Translations under genes and position numbers: made by a program
Shown here: piece by piece, positions 41,716 through 51,232 of the stretch
Position numbering within the stretch: the stretch's first letter is position 1
Layout of the letters: each line of letters opens with the position of its first letter
Notes under the pieces: generated by a model
What the model was told of the DNA's origin: nothing
The model's database searches: none
What the model saw: only the letters and a program-made list of their open reading frames with translations
DNA from: DASSBG01 sp035699085
GTDB lineage: Bacteria; Pseudomonadota; Gammaproteobacteria; Xanthomonadales; Rhodanobacteraceae
NCBI GenBank assembly: GCA_035699085.1
Contig: DASSBG010000008.1
Span: 65,832-129,831 of the forward strand
Length of the DNA: 64,000 nucleotides
Reading direction: 5' to 3'

Positions 41716-41889
41716 GGTTGCCTGGGACAGCTGGGCGGCGTGGTGTGGGCGGCGCGCAGCGAAGCCTAACCCAGCGGGCTCTCCCGATTGCCGATTCCCG
41801 TCCCGAACCCGCATTCGCGCTTCCCGGTCTGGCTGAGCGAAGCCGGGCGCAGCAGGCTATGATCGCGGCGGGAATCGTTGTGCGACGCC

Positions 41890-43356
41890 ATGGCCGAGAC
41901 ACCGGGGGATATCCAGCACGCGCTGCAGGTGGCCGCGCCCGAGGCGGAACAGGCACGCTGTGCCAACTGCGGCACCGTGCTGGTGGGGCCCTGGTGCCAC
42001 GCCTGCGGCCAACACGACCGCACTGCGCTGAAGCACTTGCCGGCCCTGCTGGACGATGGCCTGGACCTGCTGTTGAACGTGGACGGCCGTCTGTTGCGCA
42101 CACTGCCGGCCCTGCTGCTGCGCCCGGGATTCCTGGCCCGCGAATATTTCGCCGGCCGGCGCACCCGCTACATTCCGCCATTCCGCCTGATGTTCTTCCT
42201 CAGCGTGTTGGCTTTCCTGGTGATCCAGCTTGACATCAACAGCAACGGCACGCGCGGCGTCGAGGTCGCAAGCTTCGCCGCCGATACGACGCCGGCACAG
42301 GTACGTGCCGACCTCAACCGCGCGCTCGCGCAGATCGACGCAGCGCGGCAGGACCCGGACCTGCCCGCGGTGGGGCGTTCGGCGCTGGAGCTTTCGGCGA
42401 ATGCCCTGCGTACGCAAGCGAACCAGCGGCTGCGCGAATTGGGCGCGGCGCCGGCGGCGACCGCAGCCGCACCGCCCCTGTTGCCCGCCGACGCCCTTGT
42501 CGGTACGGCCGGCGCCGGTGAGCTGCTGCGCTCGATCGCCACGGCACCCGACCGCGCCGAACTGGCGCGGCGCACCGAGCGCGCCAACAATGCCGTCAGT
42601 GAGGCGCTCGTCAGCGACAGCCTTGCGCCGCAGGTACGCGCGCAACTGGATGACCTGCGCCATCGCATCTACCGGGCGATGGGGCAGCGCGAGGCCGAAC
42701 TGTCAGCCGCCCGGTCGGCAGCCACGAGTGCCCCGGCCGCGCCAGCCGGCGCGGCCGGCGCAGCGCCCGCCATCGGCAGCACGGCCAGGCGCGGCGCCAA
42801 TATCACGCTCGACATGAGCGACCTTGAGCATCTGCCGTCCGTACACGTCGGATGGCTGCCCGATTTCGCCGACCGTGCCCTCAGCCGCGCGATCGCACGG
42901 GCGCGCGACAACATCCACGCACTGCGGTCCGGCGACACCGGAACACGCCAGCGACTGGTGGCGGCCACCTTGTCGGTGCTGCCGCAGACGCTGCTGGTGC
43001 TGTTGCCCCTGTTTGCGCTGCTGCTGAAGATCGTCTACCTGTTCAAGCGGCGGCTGTACATCGAACACCTGATCGTGGCGATGTACAGCCACGCCTTCAT
43101 TTTCCTGACGCTGCTGCTGTCGGCACTGCTGGTGCTGGTCGGCGAGCTGCTCCCGGACTGGAGCGGCAGCCCACTGGGATGGCTGCAGGTGCTGATCTGG
43201 TGCTGGCTGCCGCTGTACCTGCTGCTGGCGCAGAAGCGCATCTACGCACAGGGCTGGTTCTTTACCCTGCTCAAGTACGGCGTGGTCGGCGTCTGCTACA
43301 CCGTGATGATGTCGATGGCGGTCGCCGCCGCAGCCCTCATCGGCCTGGCTGCCTGA
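41890..43356 (+). CDS. DUF3667 membrane protein with zinc ribbon
   Basis: The 488-residue protein starts with a four-cysteine zinc ribbon (CANCGTVLVGPWCHACGQ) followed by PALLLRPGFLAREYFAGRRTRYIPPFRLMFF, the DUF3667 core with one membrane helix. A long Ala-rich soluble insert (about 120-340) is probably periplasmic, and three or four helices end the protein. The family is common in Xanthomonadales and Bacteroidetes, with no known function. The start is the second ATG (41890), five codons into the open frame. Confidence 0.87.
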   Translation: MAETPGDIQHALQVAAPEAEQARCANCGTVLVGPWCHACGQHDRTALKHLPALLDDGLDLLLNVDGRLLRTLPALLLRPGFLAREYFAGRRTRYIPPFRLMFFLSVLAFLVIQLDINSNGTRGVEVASFAADTTPAQVRADLNRALAQIDAARQDPDLPAVGRSALELSANALRTQANQRLRELGAAPAATAAAPPLLPADALVGTAGAGELLRSIATAPDRAELARRTERANNAVSEALVSDSLAPQVRAQLDDLRHRIYRAMGQREAELSAARSAATSAPAAPAGAAGAAPAIGSTARRGANITLDMSDLEHLPSVHVGWLPDFADRALSRAIARARDNIHALRSGDTGTRQRLVAATLSVLPQTLLVLLPLFALLLKIVYLFKRRLYIEHLIVAMYSHAFIFLTLLLSALLVLVGELLPDWSGSPLGWLQVLIWCWLPLYLLLAQKRIYAQGWFFTLLKYGVVGVCYTVMMSMAVAAAALIGLAA

Positions 43357-43383
43357 GTGCGCCCGGTCTTCTGGCGTACAGCC

Positions 43384-43809
43384 TCAGTGCGGCGTCGAGA
43401 CCCGATCGGCCACCTCCTGCTTCAGCGAGCGCGCATCGGTCGCCTGCAGGTCGGACTGCGAGACGATGCCACAGAGCATGCCGCGGGAATCCACCACCGG
43501 CACGCGGCGCACGCGCTGCGAAGCCATCAGCCGCGCGCAGTCCTCGAGCGTCGCGTCCTCGGTGACGGTCACCGGCTGCTCGGTCATGCATTCGCGCGCG
43601 GTGATTTTCGCCAGGTCGCCACCGCCGGCGACGGCGCGAACAACAATGTCGCGATCGGTTATGACCCCGACGAGCCGGGGCGAGCCGTCGACCTCGGCGA
43701 TCGGAATCTCGCCGACGTCCTCATCCCGCATCATGCAGGCAATGTCGTGCAGGCTGGAGCGCGGGGTCGCGTAGCGCGGGTTTGGGGTCATCACGGAATG
43801 TATGTTCAT
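43384..43809 (-). CDS. Tandem CBS domain protein
   Basis: The 141-residue protein consists of two CBS domains (about 5-62 and 72-130), with VMTPNPRYATPRSSLHDIACMM, LVGVITDRDIVVRAVA and GIVSQSDL. Such stand-alone pairs bind adenine nucleotides and act as energy sensors or regulators of partner proteins. AGGAG precedes the ATG. No obvious partner is adjacent. It converges with the DUF3667 gene. Confidence 0.92.
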   Translation of the reverse strand: MNIHSVMTPNPRYATPRSSLHDIACMMRDEDVGEIPIAEVDGSPRLVGVITDRDIVVRAVAGGGDLAKITARECMTEQPVTVTEDATLEDCARLMASQRVRRVPVVDSRGMLCGIVSQSDLQATDARSLKQEVADRVSTPH

Positions 43810-44053
43810 TGCTCAACTCCTGGCAGGGCCAATCATGGTGCGGGCCGGGCCGGCGACGAAGCTTGCGCCGCGCCGGCATCGGGGCATCATGGAAGCACAG
43901 GCGGGCTGCGTCGGGCATGAATTGCCCAACCTGTGGGCGCGCGGCCGGTCAGTCGGCGTTCCCGCGCCGGCGGGAGTCACCGGGGTGCGTGACTGCGGCC
44001 GTGGGGCATGCTAGTGTAACGGTTGAATAACACACCAACTCACGGAGACGCCA

Positions 44054-45253
44054 ATGATCCGCATGCATCGAATGCTCCCCGCCCTGCTGGCATTGGCCCT
44101 GCTGGCAGGCTGCGCCTCGCAGCAGGCCACGCGGCCCGCGCACAGCGTCAGCAAGACGCTCAAGGCCAGCCGCGCGGCGCCGCCGGGCAGCAGCGTCGCG
44201 GTGGAAAACCTGCTGGGCCACGTGCGCCTGAGCCAGGGCGGACCGCAGTTCGCCGTGACCGCGACCGTGGTCGCGGGCGGCGACAGCGAGGCTGCGGCGC
44301 GCGCGCTGGCCGACAGCGTCAGCCTCGCCCTCTCCGGCGGCAACGGTGCGCCGCTGGCGCTGCGTGTCAATTACCCCACCAACGACCACGACAGCTTCCG
44401 TTACGTGCCAGCGAGCGATGACGCGCAGGCGAATCCGCACGTGCACGTGCTGGGACTCGACATCAGCGGTGGCTCAAGCAATTCCTCCGTGACCTGGCAG
44501 GGCAAGACGGTGCATATCTACCGCGGCCAGGACCGCGGCGTTCCACTGCACGTGGATCTTGCCATTTCGCTGCCAGCCGGCGTCCACGCCACTGTCACCA
44601 ATCACGTCGGCCCGATGGAGGCGCACGACCTGCATGCGGCCCTGACGCTGCACTCTTCATCCGGAGACCTCGCGCTCAGTGGCGTGACCGGCGACATCGA
44701 GACCCGCTCGGCCAGCGGTGACGTGACCGTAAGCGATCAGCACGGCGCAACCAGCGTCCACACCGCCTCCGGCGACATCAAGGCCAGCCGCATCGACGGC
44801 GATGTCCGCCTGCACACCGGCTCCGGCGACATCGACGGCCAGGTGCTGCATGGCCAGCAGCTCGACATCGAGACCGGCTCCGGCGACATCGACGTTCGCG
44901 GTGTCAGCGGCGCGCTCGACTTCAGTACCGGTTCCGGGGACGTCACCGTGGCCGATCCGGGCAACGTGCCGAGCGCCAGCCTTGGCACCGGCTCGGGCGA
45001 CGTGGTGCTGCACGGTGACCTGTCGAAGTTGGGCAGCTTTGACATCACCACCGGCTCCGGCGACGTCACCATCGCGACGGCCAGGCCGCCCGCGCTCCAC
45101 CTCGAGATCGACAGTGGCGACATCAGCGTGCAGTGGCTCAACCTGAGCAACGTGCAGACCGGCCAGCGGCATTACAGCGCCGACGTCGCCGGCGGCAGCG
45201 GTCAGGGGCGGATCCACACCGGGAATGGCAACGTGGTGCTGAAGAAGCGCTGA
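44054..45253 (+). CDS. DUF4097-type lipoprotein with GSGD repeats
   Basis: The 399-residue precursor has a lipoprotein signal with lipobox LLAGC (Cys20). The mature protein contains a DUF4097/adhesin-like beta-repeat region from about residue 185 to 380, where SGDI, SGDV and TGSGDV recur about every 20 residues, as expected of a right-handed beta-helix or beta-solenoid. It is probably anchored in a membrane facing the periplasm or surface. Function is unknown; members of the family occur near stress sigma or anti-sigma genes, but none is here. GGAG lies before the ATG. Confidence 0.85.
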   Translation: MIRMHRMLPALLALALLAGCASQQATRPAHSVSKTLKASRAAPPGSSVAVENLLGHVRLSQGGPQFAVTATVVAGGDSEAAARALADSVSLALSGGNGAPLALRVNYPTNDHDSFRYVPASDDAQANPHVHVLGLDISGGSSNSSVTWQGKTVHIYRGQDRGVPLHVDLAISLPAGVHATVTNHVGPMEAHDLHAALTLHSSSGDLALSGVTGDIETRSASGDVTVSDQHGATSVHTASGDIKASRIDGDVRLHTGSGDIDGQVLHGQQLDIETGSGDIDVRGVSGALDFSTGSGDVTVADPGNVPSASLGTGSGDVVLHGDLSKLGSFDITTGSGDVTIATARPPALHLEIDSGDISVQWLNLSNVQTGQRHYSADVAGGSGQGRIHTGNGNVVLKKR

Positions 45254-45305
45254 GGGCCGCCCTTGACGCTGGCGTCTTGCAAACCCGGCCCCGCCTGCGA
45301 ACGGC

Positions 45306-45339
45306 CCCTCTCCCGGCGGCTGAGGCTGCCGGGAGAGGG
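45306..45339. terminator. Palindrome between convergent genes
   Basis: A perfect 12-bp stem (CCCTCTCCCGGC with GCCGGGAGAGGG) and a 10-base loop lie between the DUF4097 and DUF3606 genes, which converge. There is no T run, so it may slow or end transcription in both directions only weakly, or be another repeat type. Confidence 0.5.
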
Positions 45340-45394
45340 ATGGATTCCGCGGCGCAACTCCGAGTCCCGATTCCCGCAGCGTCCCGCAACACAC

Positions 45395-45601
45395 TCAGGC
45401 GCTGTAGCGCGGGTCGAGGCTGGTCTCGCGCGCGAGGTGGCGTCGTACCTCGGCCGGCGACGGGCCGACCTCGTCCACCGCGCTGCGCAGTTGCGCCTCG
45501 CTGACGCCGAAAGTTTCGCTCCAGTAGTCCACCTGCCAGGGCTCGTCCAGATCGACACGGGTGGCGTCGACGGACACCTGGGAGTCGGGATCGATGCTCA
45601 T
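45395..45601 (-). CDS. DUF3606 small protein
   Basis: The 68-residue protein has the DUF3606 pattern: a central WQVDYWSETFGVSEAQLRSAV followed by VGPSPAEVRRHL. These are short cytoplasmic proteins of proteobacteria with no known function, predicted as a helical hairpin similar to some DNA-binding folds. The ATG at 45601 gives the usual length. It is transcribed opposite to its neighbours. Confidence 0.82.
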   Translation of the reverse strand: MSIDPDSQVSVDATRVDLDEPWQVDYWSETFGVSEAQLRSAVDEVGPSPAEVRRHLARETSLDPRYSA

Positions 45602-45825
45602 GCTTGGCTCCTCGCAACGGCCGGGCGTGGCCCGCGGCGCAAGCAAACTGGCACGCGGCACCGGAACCGCGACTGACCGGCGCCGTCGCAATGCCGCCCT
45701 GCGGCCTCGTGCAGCGGCGACGGACCCAGCCATGCAACGCGTGCTGTCGGCCGATTTGCGACATCGGTCGCGTTCCGCCAGCCCGGTTGCTGCTCCAATC
45801 CATGCGCACGACAGGACAGGGGTCC

Positions 45826-47805
45826 ATGAAACCATTCCCACCACACCGCCTGGCGCGGGGTGCGCTGCTGGCGCTCGCCCTGCTGGGCGTCGCGCGGGCC
45901 GGCGAAGCCATACCCGCAGTGCCCGCGACCGCCGCCGCGGCTGCCGCCAGCCGCGCGGAAACCGACGCAGCGCTGGCACGCTGTTTTTCGCTGCAGCGCA
46001 GCCAGCCCGCCGAGGCGATGCGTGTTGCCGAGGCGTTGCTGCGGCCTGGCACGCTTGGCTTGGCCGACGAGATCAAGGCGCAAAGCTGCCTCGGCATGGC
46101 CAGCGGCATCTCCGGGGACGCCGCAGGCGCCGCGAAGGCGGCCGGGCGGATGCAGCAGTTGCTGGCCGACCACCCGATGCCGCCCGGCTTCACGATGCGG
46201 GCGCTGTCCAACGCCGGCGCCATCGAACAACTTGCCGGCCACATCCACGCGGCGCTGGAGCTGTACCGCCGCAGTTATGACGCAGCCGAAGGCGAGGACA
46301 AGGCGCGCAACGAGATCGCTGCCCTCACCAACATTGCCAGCATCCACAGTGAAGCGCTCGGCGATCCCGGCGGTGCCGAAAGTCTGTATCGCCAGGCGGT
46401 GTCGATCGCGGCCGCCATCGACGAGCCGCTCGGCCAGAACGGCATGCTGCTGCACTACAACCATGCACTCAACCTGGAGCGCCTTGGCCACGATGCGGAG
46501 GCATCCAGGGCCCTGGATGCGGTGCTGGCGCTGGCCGCGCAGGAGCACAACCAGCTGCTGCGCTGGCGGGTAGCCAGTGAGCGTGGCGCGATCGCGGCAC
46601 GCGCCGGGAAGCGGGCCCAGGCTGCCGCGCTGCTGGTGCGTACCCGCCAGGCGCAGCACCAACTGGCGGATCCGTCGGGAGAGTCGACCACCTTGTCTCA
46701 CCTGTCGCAGGTGCAACGTGCCGCCGGTCAGCCGCAGGCGGCACTCTCCAGCGCCCTCGAGGCGGAGCATCTGGCTTCGGCACCGGGCTTCGAACACGAG
46801 CGCTTGCGCGCGATGCAGGCCGAGGTGGCGGCACTGAAGGCGCTCGGAAACTTCGAGCGGGCCCTGGCCGTCGAGGATCGCGCGACCCGGCTGGAGACGC
46901 GGCGACTGCGCGAATTCAACCTGGAGGGCCTGGCGCGCTTGCAGGCGCGCCAACGCGAGGCGCGCGGCGAGCGCGAAATGGCCGAGCTCCGGCACCAGTC
47001 GCAGATGCAGGAGCTGAAGCTGCGGGACAGCCGGCTGCTGCGCGACGCGTCGATCATCGCGGTGGCCGTGCTGGCTGCGCTGGGCGCGCTGTTCATGCTG
47101 CTGCAGCACCGCAACAACCGGTCGCTGCGCCGCCTCAGCCGGCAGGACACGTTGACCGGGCTGATGAACCGGCGGGCGGCCATGGTGCGGATGGCCGCGG
47201 AACTCGACGAGACGCCCGGCGGCAGCGCCCGCGGCGTGGTTCTGCTCGCCGACGTCGACCATTTCAAATCGATCAATGACCGTCACGGCCACGACGCCGG
47301 AGATCGCGTGCTGACCGCGCTGTCCGAGCGCATGCGCAGCCTGTGCCGGCGCCAGGACATGCTGGCGCGCTGGGGCGGCGAGGAGTTCATGCTGGCCTGC
47401 CCGCAGCTGACGCTCGCCGAGGCGCAGGCGGTTGCCGAACGCCTGCGCAGCGTCGCCACCGCCACCCCGGTGGCGCTTGCCGGCGGCAGCCACGTCAACC
47501 TCACCCTGTCGATTGGCTTCGCTGCCTTCCCGTTCCATGGCGAGGTGCTGGCGAGAGAGAGCTGGCAAGACACGCTGCAACTCGCGGACGCCGCACTGTA
47601 CGCCGCCAAGAGCAGCGGCCGCGACACCTGGGTTGGCTTGTGGGGCAGCGGCGATCGTGGCGTCCCGCTGGACGAGGTGATCGCCGCACCGGAACGCGCG
47701 GCGGCCGCCGGCGCCGTCACCATCGTGGGCCTGCGCCCCGTGCGCTGGCCTGATCGCGATGGACAGGACCAGGTGCCAGCCGAACTCGCCGGCCCGCGCG
47801 CCTGA
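45826..47805 (+). CDS. TPR-sensor diguanylate cyclase
   Basis: The 659-residue protein has an N-terminal signal or anchor (about 8-25), a periplasmic TPR-rich sensor region (about 35-390), one membrane helix (about 403-425) and a cytoplasmic GGDEF domain (about 440-600). The active-site motif is GGEEF (517-521) and DVDHFKSINDRHGHDAGD is intact, so it should make c-di-GMP from GTP. The inhibitory I-site RxxD (R508, D511) stands five residues before GGEEF, so product inhibition is expected. The start is the ATG at 45826; one at 45802 is possible. Confidence 0.93.
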   Translation: MKPFPPHRLARGALLALALLGVARAGEAIPAVPATAAAAAASRAETDAALARCFSLQRSQPAEAMRVAEALLRPGTLGLADEIKAQSCLGMASGISGDAAGAAKAAGRMQQLLADHPMPPGFTMRALSNAGAIEQLAGHIHAALELYRRSYDAAEGEDKARNEIAALTNIASIHSEALGDPGGAESLYRQAVSIAAAIDEPLGQNGMLLHYNHALNLERLGHDAEASRALDAVLALAAQEHNQLLRWRVASERGAIAARAGKRAQAAALLVRTRQAQHQLADPSGESTTLSHLSQVQRAAGQPQAALSSALEAEHLASAPGFEHERLRAMQAEVAALKALGNFERALAVEDRATRLETRRLREFNLEGLARLQARQREARGEREMAELRHQSQMQELKLRDSRLLRDASIIAVAVLAALGALFMLLQHRNNRSLRRLSRQDTLTGLMNRRAAMVRMAAELDETPGGSARGVVLLADVDHFKSINDRHGHDAGDRVLTALSERMRSLCRRQDMLARWGGEEFMLACPQLTLAEAQAVAERLRSVATATPVALAGGSHVNLTLSIGFAAFPFHGEVLARESWQDTLQLADAALYAAKSSGRDTWVGLWGSGDRGVPLDEVIAAPERAAAAGAVTIVGLRPVRWPDRDGQDQVPAELAGPRA

Positions 47806-47918
47806 AGGAAATGCGCGTGTGGCCGCTGCCCTCGCCTGTGCCGCTGTCGCCCGCTGCTGCCTTTGTCCGCTGCATCGGGGCTCAGGCTGAAGCCGGCCTT
47901 GGTTGCCGCCGCCGGACC

Positions 47919-48344
47919 TCAGGTTTCCAGGTTGGCGTCGAGCGTGATGCGCGCCTTCAGCAGCTTCGACACCGGGCAACCCGCCTTGGCCTCGTCGGCG
48001 ATGCTCGCGAATGTCGCCTGGTCGATGCCCGGCACCGTCGCTCGCACCACCAGGTTCACCTGCGTGATCTCCAGCGCGTCGGGATCCAGGGTGACCTCGG
48101 CCTGCGTCTCGATGCGTTCGGGCGTACGGTCCTGCTTGCCCAGCATCAGCGACAAGGCCATCGAGAAGCAGCCGGCGTGGGCCGCTGCGATCAACTCCTC
48201 CGGATTGGTTGCGGCGCCACCCTCGAAGCGCGACTTGTACGTGTACGGCGCGTCGCGCAGCGCGCTTGACTGCGTCGACAGCGTGCCGCCGCCAGCTTTG
48301 ACGTCACCGGTCCAGACGGCGGTGGCGGTTTTCTTCAAGTCCAT
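47919..48344 (-). CDS. osmC: OsmC family peroxiredoxin
   Basis: The 141-residue thiol peroxidase reduces organic hydroperoxides. It has both catalytic cysteines, C59 (AHAGCFSMAL) and C123 (KAGCPVSKLL), and the OsmC features GGGTLSTQSSAL, FEGGAATNPEELIAAAHAGC. The length matches E. coli OsmC (143). The start is the ATG at 48344. The closest neighbour is the sensor kinase on the same strand, 112 bases upstream; there is no sign of an operon. Confidence 0.93.
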   Translation of the reverse strand: MDLKKTATAVWTGDVKAGGGTLSTQSSALRDAPYTYKSRFEGGAATNPEELIAAAHAGCFSMALSLMLGKQDRTPERIETQAEVTLDPDALEITQVNLVVRATVPGIDQATFASIADEAKAGCPVSKLLKARITLDANLET

Positions 48345-48456
48345 CGGGTTCTCCGAACGTGAAACAGCGGCGCTTGGCGCCGACATGCGGTCAGCATGCA
48401 GCGGATCGCCTGAATACACCCGCGGCAAGCCGGCTGGCGCGCGTGGTATCGCCGGC

Positions 48457-50835
48457 TCAGATGGTACCGAGGACGTGCGGCACCGCCAGCGCAATGCTGC
48501 AGTGGACGCCGTCGCGGCCCAGTCGGTAGCTGGTGCGCGCATCGAGCTGGTAGGGCAAGCCTTCCTCGATCAGCGTGCGGCCGCTGCCACCACCCGGCTG
48601 CGGGCGCGCGGCCGCCGGCATCACCACGTCGCTCTCGATCCAGTCGACGTGCAGCCACGGCTTGCCGTCCTCCCCGGATGTCTGCAGCCGCCAGCGCACC
48701 GTCAGCCGGCCCCGCGGCTGCTTCAGTGCCCCGTATTTGACCGCGTTGGTCGCCAGTTCGTGCAGCGCCATGGCCAGCGTCTGCACCGAGGCCGAGCGCA
48801 AGGCCACGCCACGGGGCCCGTCCAGCACGATGCGCGCATCGGTCTCCAGCGCCGCATGCGCCGACAACTCCGTGCGCACCAGCTCGTCGAAGGCGATGCG
48901 GTCGCCGTCGCGCAGCCGCGACAACAGCCCTTGCACGCGGGCCAGCGCACCCAGGCGGTCACCGAACTTGTCCTGGAATTCCTGCAGGCTGCCGCTGGCG
49001 CGGAGGGTCTTGTCGGCCATCGCATGGATCACGCTAAGCAGGTTGCGCGTGCGGTGCTGCAACTCGGCCACGAGGACGCGCTGCCGATCCTGCAGGCGGC
49101 GCAGCTCGTCCACTTCGGTGCAGGTGCCGAGCCACTCCGTGGCCCTGCCGTCGATACTGCGCACCCGATGCGCGCGCGTCTGGAACCAGCGGCAGCGCTT
49201 CTCGCGGGCGTTGAAGATGCGGAATTCCGTGTCCAGCACGCCGGTGTCCTGCGCCTTGCGCCAGGCCACGCCGGTGGAGGCGCGATCATCGGGATGCAGG
49301 GCATCGAGCCAGCCAAGCCCGAGGCTGGCGTCATGCGAGAGCCCAGTGTATTCGACCCACTGGCGGCTGACCCAGGTGCACTCGCCGACGCCGGTTGCGC
49401 GCCAGACCAGCTGCGGGATGCCTTCGATCAGCGCTCGCTGGCGCCGCTCGCTCTCGCGCAACGCCTGCTCCGCCTGCTTGCGTGCGCTGATGTCCATGCA
49501 GACGCCGGCCATGCGCAACGGCCGGCCGCCGGCATCGCGCACCACCTGCCCCTTGCCTTCGATCCAGATGACGCGGCCGTCACGGCGGATCCAGCGGTGC
49601 TCGATGTCGTACGGTTCGCCCGTGGCCATCGCGTGGTCGATGCATGCCTGCAGGCGCTCGCGGTCCTCGGGGTGGATCGCCGCGAGATAGCTCTCGTAGC
49701 TGCCATCGAACTCCCCGGCGCGCAGGCCGTGCAATTCCTCCAGGCCAGCCGACCAGCTCACCACGTTGCTGTCGAGATCCCAGCTCCAGGCCCCCAGGCC
49801 GCCGCCCTTCAAGGTGACGTGAAGGCGCTCCTCGCTGCGTTGCAGCGCAGCCCGCAACTGCTCGCGTTCCAGCAGGTCGGCCAGCTGGCGCGCCAGCAGG
49901 TCGATCAGCGGCAGCATGCGTGGCGGCAGGGCATGCGGCTGCGGAAAGCAGACCTGCAGCTGGCCAAGCAGGCGGCCATCGCGGGCCAGCAGCGGTGTGC
50001 AGTGGCAGGCGCGGATGCCTTCAGCCAGCAGCACGTGGCGGTCCGCGCTGCCGCGGAGTTCCGGCGCGACCACCACGTCCTCGATGGCGACGGCGCCGCC
50101 TCGCTGCACCAGCGGCGCCCACAATGCGTTCGCAGGCGCAGCAGAAAAATGCGCGACAAAGGCGGTACCCAGCCCATGGTGCGCCAGCAGCCGCAGCGCC
50201 TCGCCGCCGTCCTCGAGGCGGAAAACCGCGCCCTTGGCAGCGCCGGTGAGCTCCACGGCCGCCGCCAACAAGTCGGCGCGCAGCGCATCGAGCCCTGCCG
50301 GGGTGTCGTCCAGCCGGCGCGCACCGAGGGCCTGGATGCGTGCAATGGCGGCCGCGTCCTCGGCCTGCCGGGCCTCCGCGTGCTTGCGGTCGGTGACATC
50401 GGTCGAGAGCACCGCAAGGAGGCGCTGCCCGATGCGGCAAACCTGCTGCTCAAGCACGCGCCCGCGCGAGGCCAGTGGCAGCTCGAAGCGGCACGGTGCC
50501 CCGCTCCGCAGCACACCGTCATAGGCCAGCAGCCAATCGCCATCTTCGGCCGGCGCCCACGCCCCCGTACGGCTGCCGGCAACGTCGCCAATGCGCAACT
50601 GGGCACGGAAGGCGCTGTTTGCCTCGACCACGGCAAACTCCAGCGGCTGGTCGCCGATCTTTTCCAGCAGGCAATAGCCCGGGGTCGTCGTCTCCGGCGG
50701 CCGATCCTGCCCAAGCGGTGCCTGTGCTGGCGGCGGCGCGACGGCAGGGTCAGCGGATGCCGGCGCGACCACGGTCGCGACATCGTCGCAGGTGCCCATG
50801 CTGCCGCCACCTCGCCCGTTGTCCGGTTTCACCAC
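48457..50835 (-). CDS. GAF-PAS sensor histidine kinase, HWE type
   Basis: The 792-residue cytoplasmic kinase has a PAS-like region (about 50-150), a GAF domain (about 180-320) with a CHCTPL motif, two clear PAS/PAC units (about 340-460 and 470-590) and a C-terminal HWE/HisKA_2 kinase domain. The phospho-acceptor is H594 (ELQHRTRNLL), the N box is ALHELATNAVKYGAL and the W-E motif is HVDWIES. GAF and PAS-PAC content suggests light, redox or small-molecule sensing, but the ligand is unknown. No response regulator is adjacent, so it is an orphan here. The start is a GTG. Confidence 0.9.
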   Translation of the reverse strand: MVKPDNGRGGGSMGTCDDVATVVAPASADPAVAPPPAQAPLGQDRPPETTTPGYCLLEKIGDQPLEFAVVEANSAFRAQLRIGDVAGSRTGAWAPAEDGDWLLAYDGVLRSGAPCRFELPLASRGRVLEQQVCRIGQRLLAVLSTDVTDRKHAEARQAEDAAAIARIQALGARRLDDTPAGLDALRADLLAAAVELTGAAKGAVFRLEDGGEALRLLAHHGLGTAFVAHFSAAPANALWAPLVQRGGAVAIEDVVVAPELRGSADRHVLLAEGIRACHCTPLLARDGRLLGQLQVCFPQPHALPPRMLPLIDLLARQLADLLEREQLRAALQRSEERLHVTLKGGGLGAWSWDLDSNVVSWSAGLEELHGLRAGEFDGSYESYLAAIHPEDRERLQACIDHAMATGEPYDIEHRWIRRDGRVIWIEGKGQVVRDAGGRPLRMAGVCMDISARKQAEQALRESERRQRALIEGIPQLVWRATGVGECTWVSRQWVEYTGLSHDASLGLGWLDALHPDDRASTGVAWRKAQDTGVLDTEFRIFNAREKRCRWFQTRAHRVRSIDGRATEWLGTCTEVDELRRLQDRQRVLVAELQHRTRNLLSVIHAMADKTLRASGSLQEFQDKFGDRLGALARVQGLLSRLRDGDRIAFDELVRTELSAHAALETDARIVLDGPRGVALRSASVQTLAMALHELATNAVKYGALKQPRGRLTVRWRLQTSGEDGKPWLHVDWIESDVVMPAAARPQPGGGSGRTLIEEGLPYQLDARTSYRLGRDGVHCSIALAVPHVLGTI

Positions 50836-51029
50836 GCCCCCTGAGTGAGCGACGATTTTCGGACACGTTACCGCGATCGAGGTCCACCGCGTACCGGGTG
50901 CGTAAGCAACGGTTCAGGTTTCGCCTGCCCTGGGGCCATACAGCAGCCATGCAGCCGCTTTGGTACAGGCTGGTGAACCGCACCCAGATCGATGCCACGC
51001 CGCGGCGCGGGCCAATGCGAAGGAAGCGC

Positions 51030-51200
51030 ATGGTCGACAGCAGTCAACAATCCACGCCGTTCGTCATCGAAGCCCGCCATGCAGCGGTCCGCTTCGCCAC
51101 TGCTTGTCGACAATGGGACCCCGGCGACGCCGGCAGCAGCGGCGACCACGCCTTGGCCGGCGCCTGCTCGCCCGCCGAAGGGGATATCACGCGGCACTGA
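51030..51200 (+). CDS. Possible 56-residue ORF upstream of gcd
   Basis: A 56-residue frame starts at an ATG preceded by AAGGA five bases upstream, ending 32 bases before gcd. The N-terminal half (STPFVIEARHAAVRFATAC) reads like protein; the rest is Gly/Asp/Ala-rich. It has no PqqA signature (no E-xxx-Y core). Otherwise the 397 bases between the kinase and gcd hold no recognised feature. It could be a leader ORF or an artefact of base composition. Confidence 0.3.
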   Translation: MVDSSQQSTPFVIEARHAAVRFATACRQWDPGDAGSSGDHALAGACSPAEGDITRH

Positions 51201-51232
51201 TCGCGCGGGCAGACCGCGCAGAACACGGGAGC

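Noticed and set aside
48457..50844. Plus-strand 993-codon frame opposite the sensor kinase
   Set aside because: The minus strand encodes clear GAF, PAS and HWE kinase motifs; the plus frame is a composition artefact.
50836..51232. pqqA upstream of gcd
   Set aside because: No frame in this interval has the short E-xxx-Y core of PqqA.
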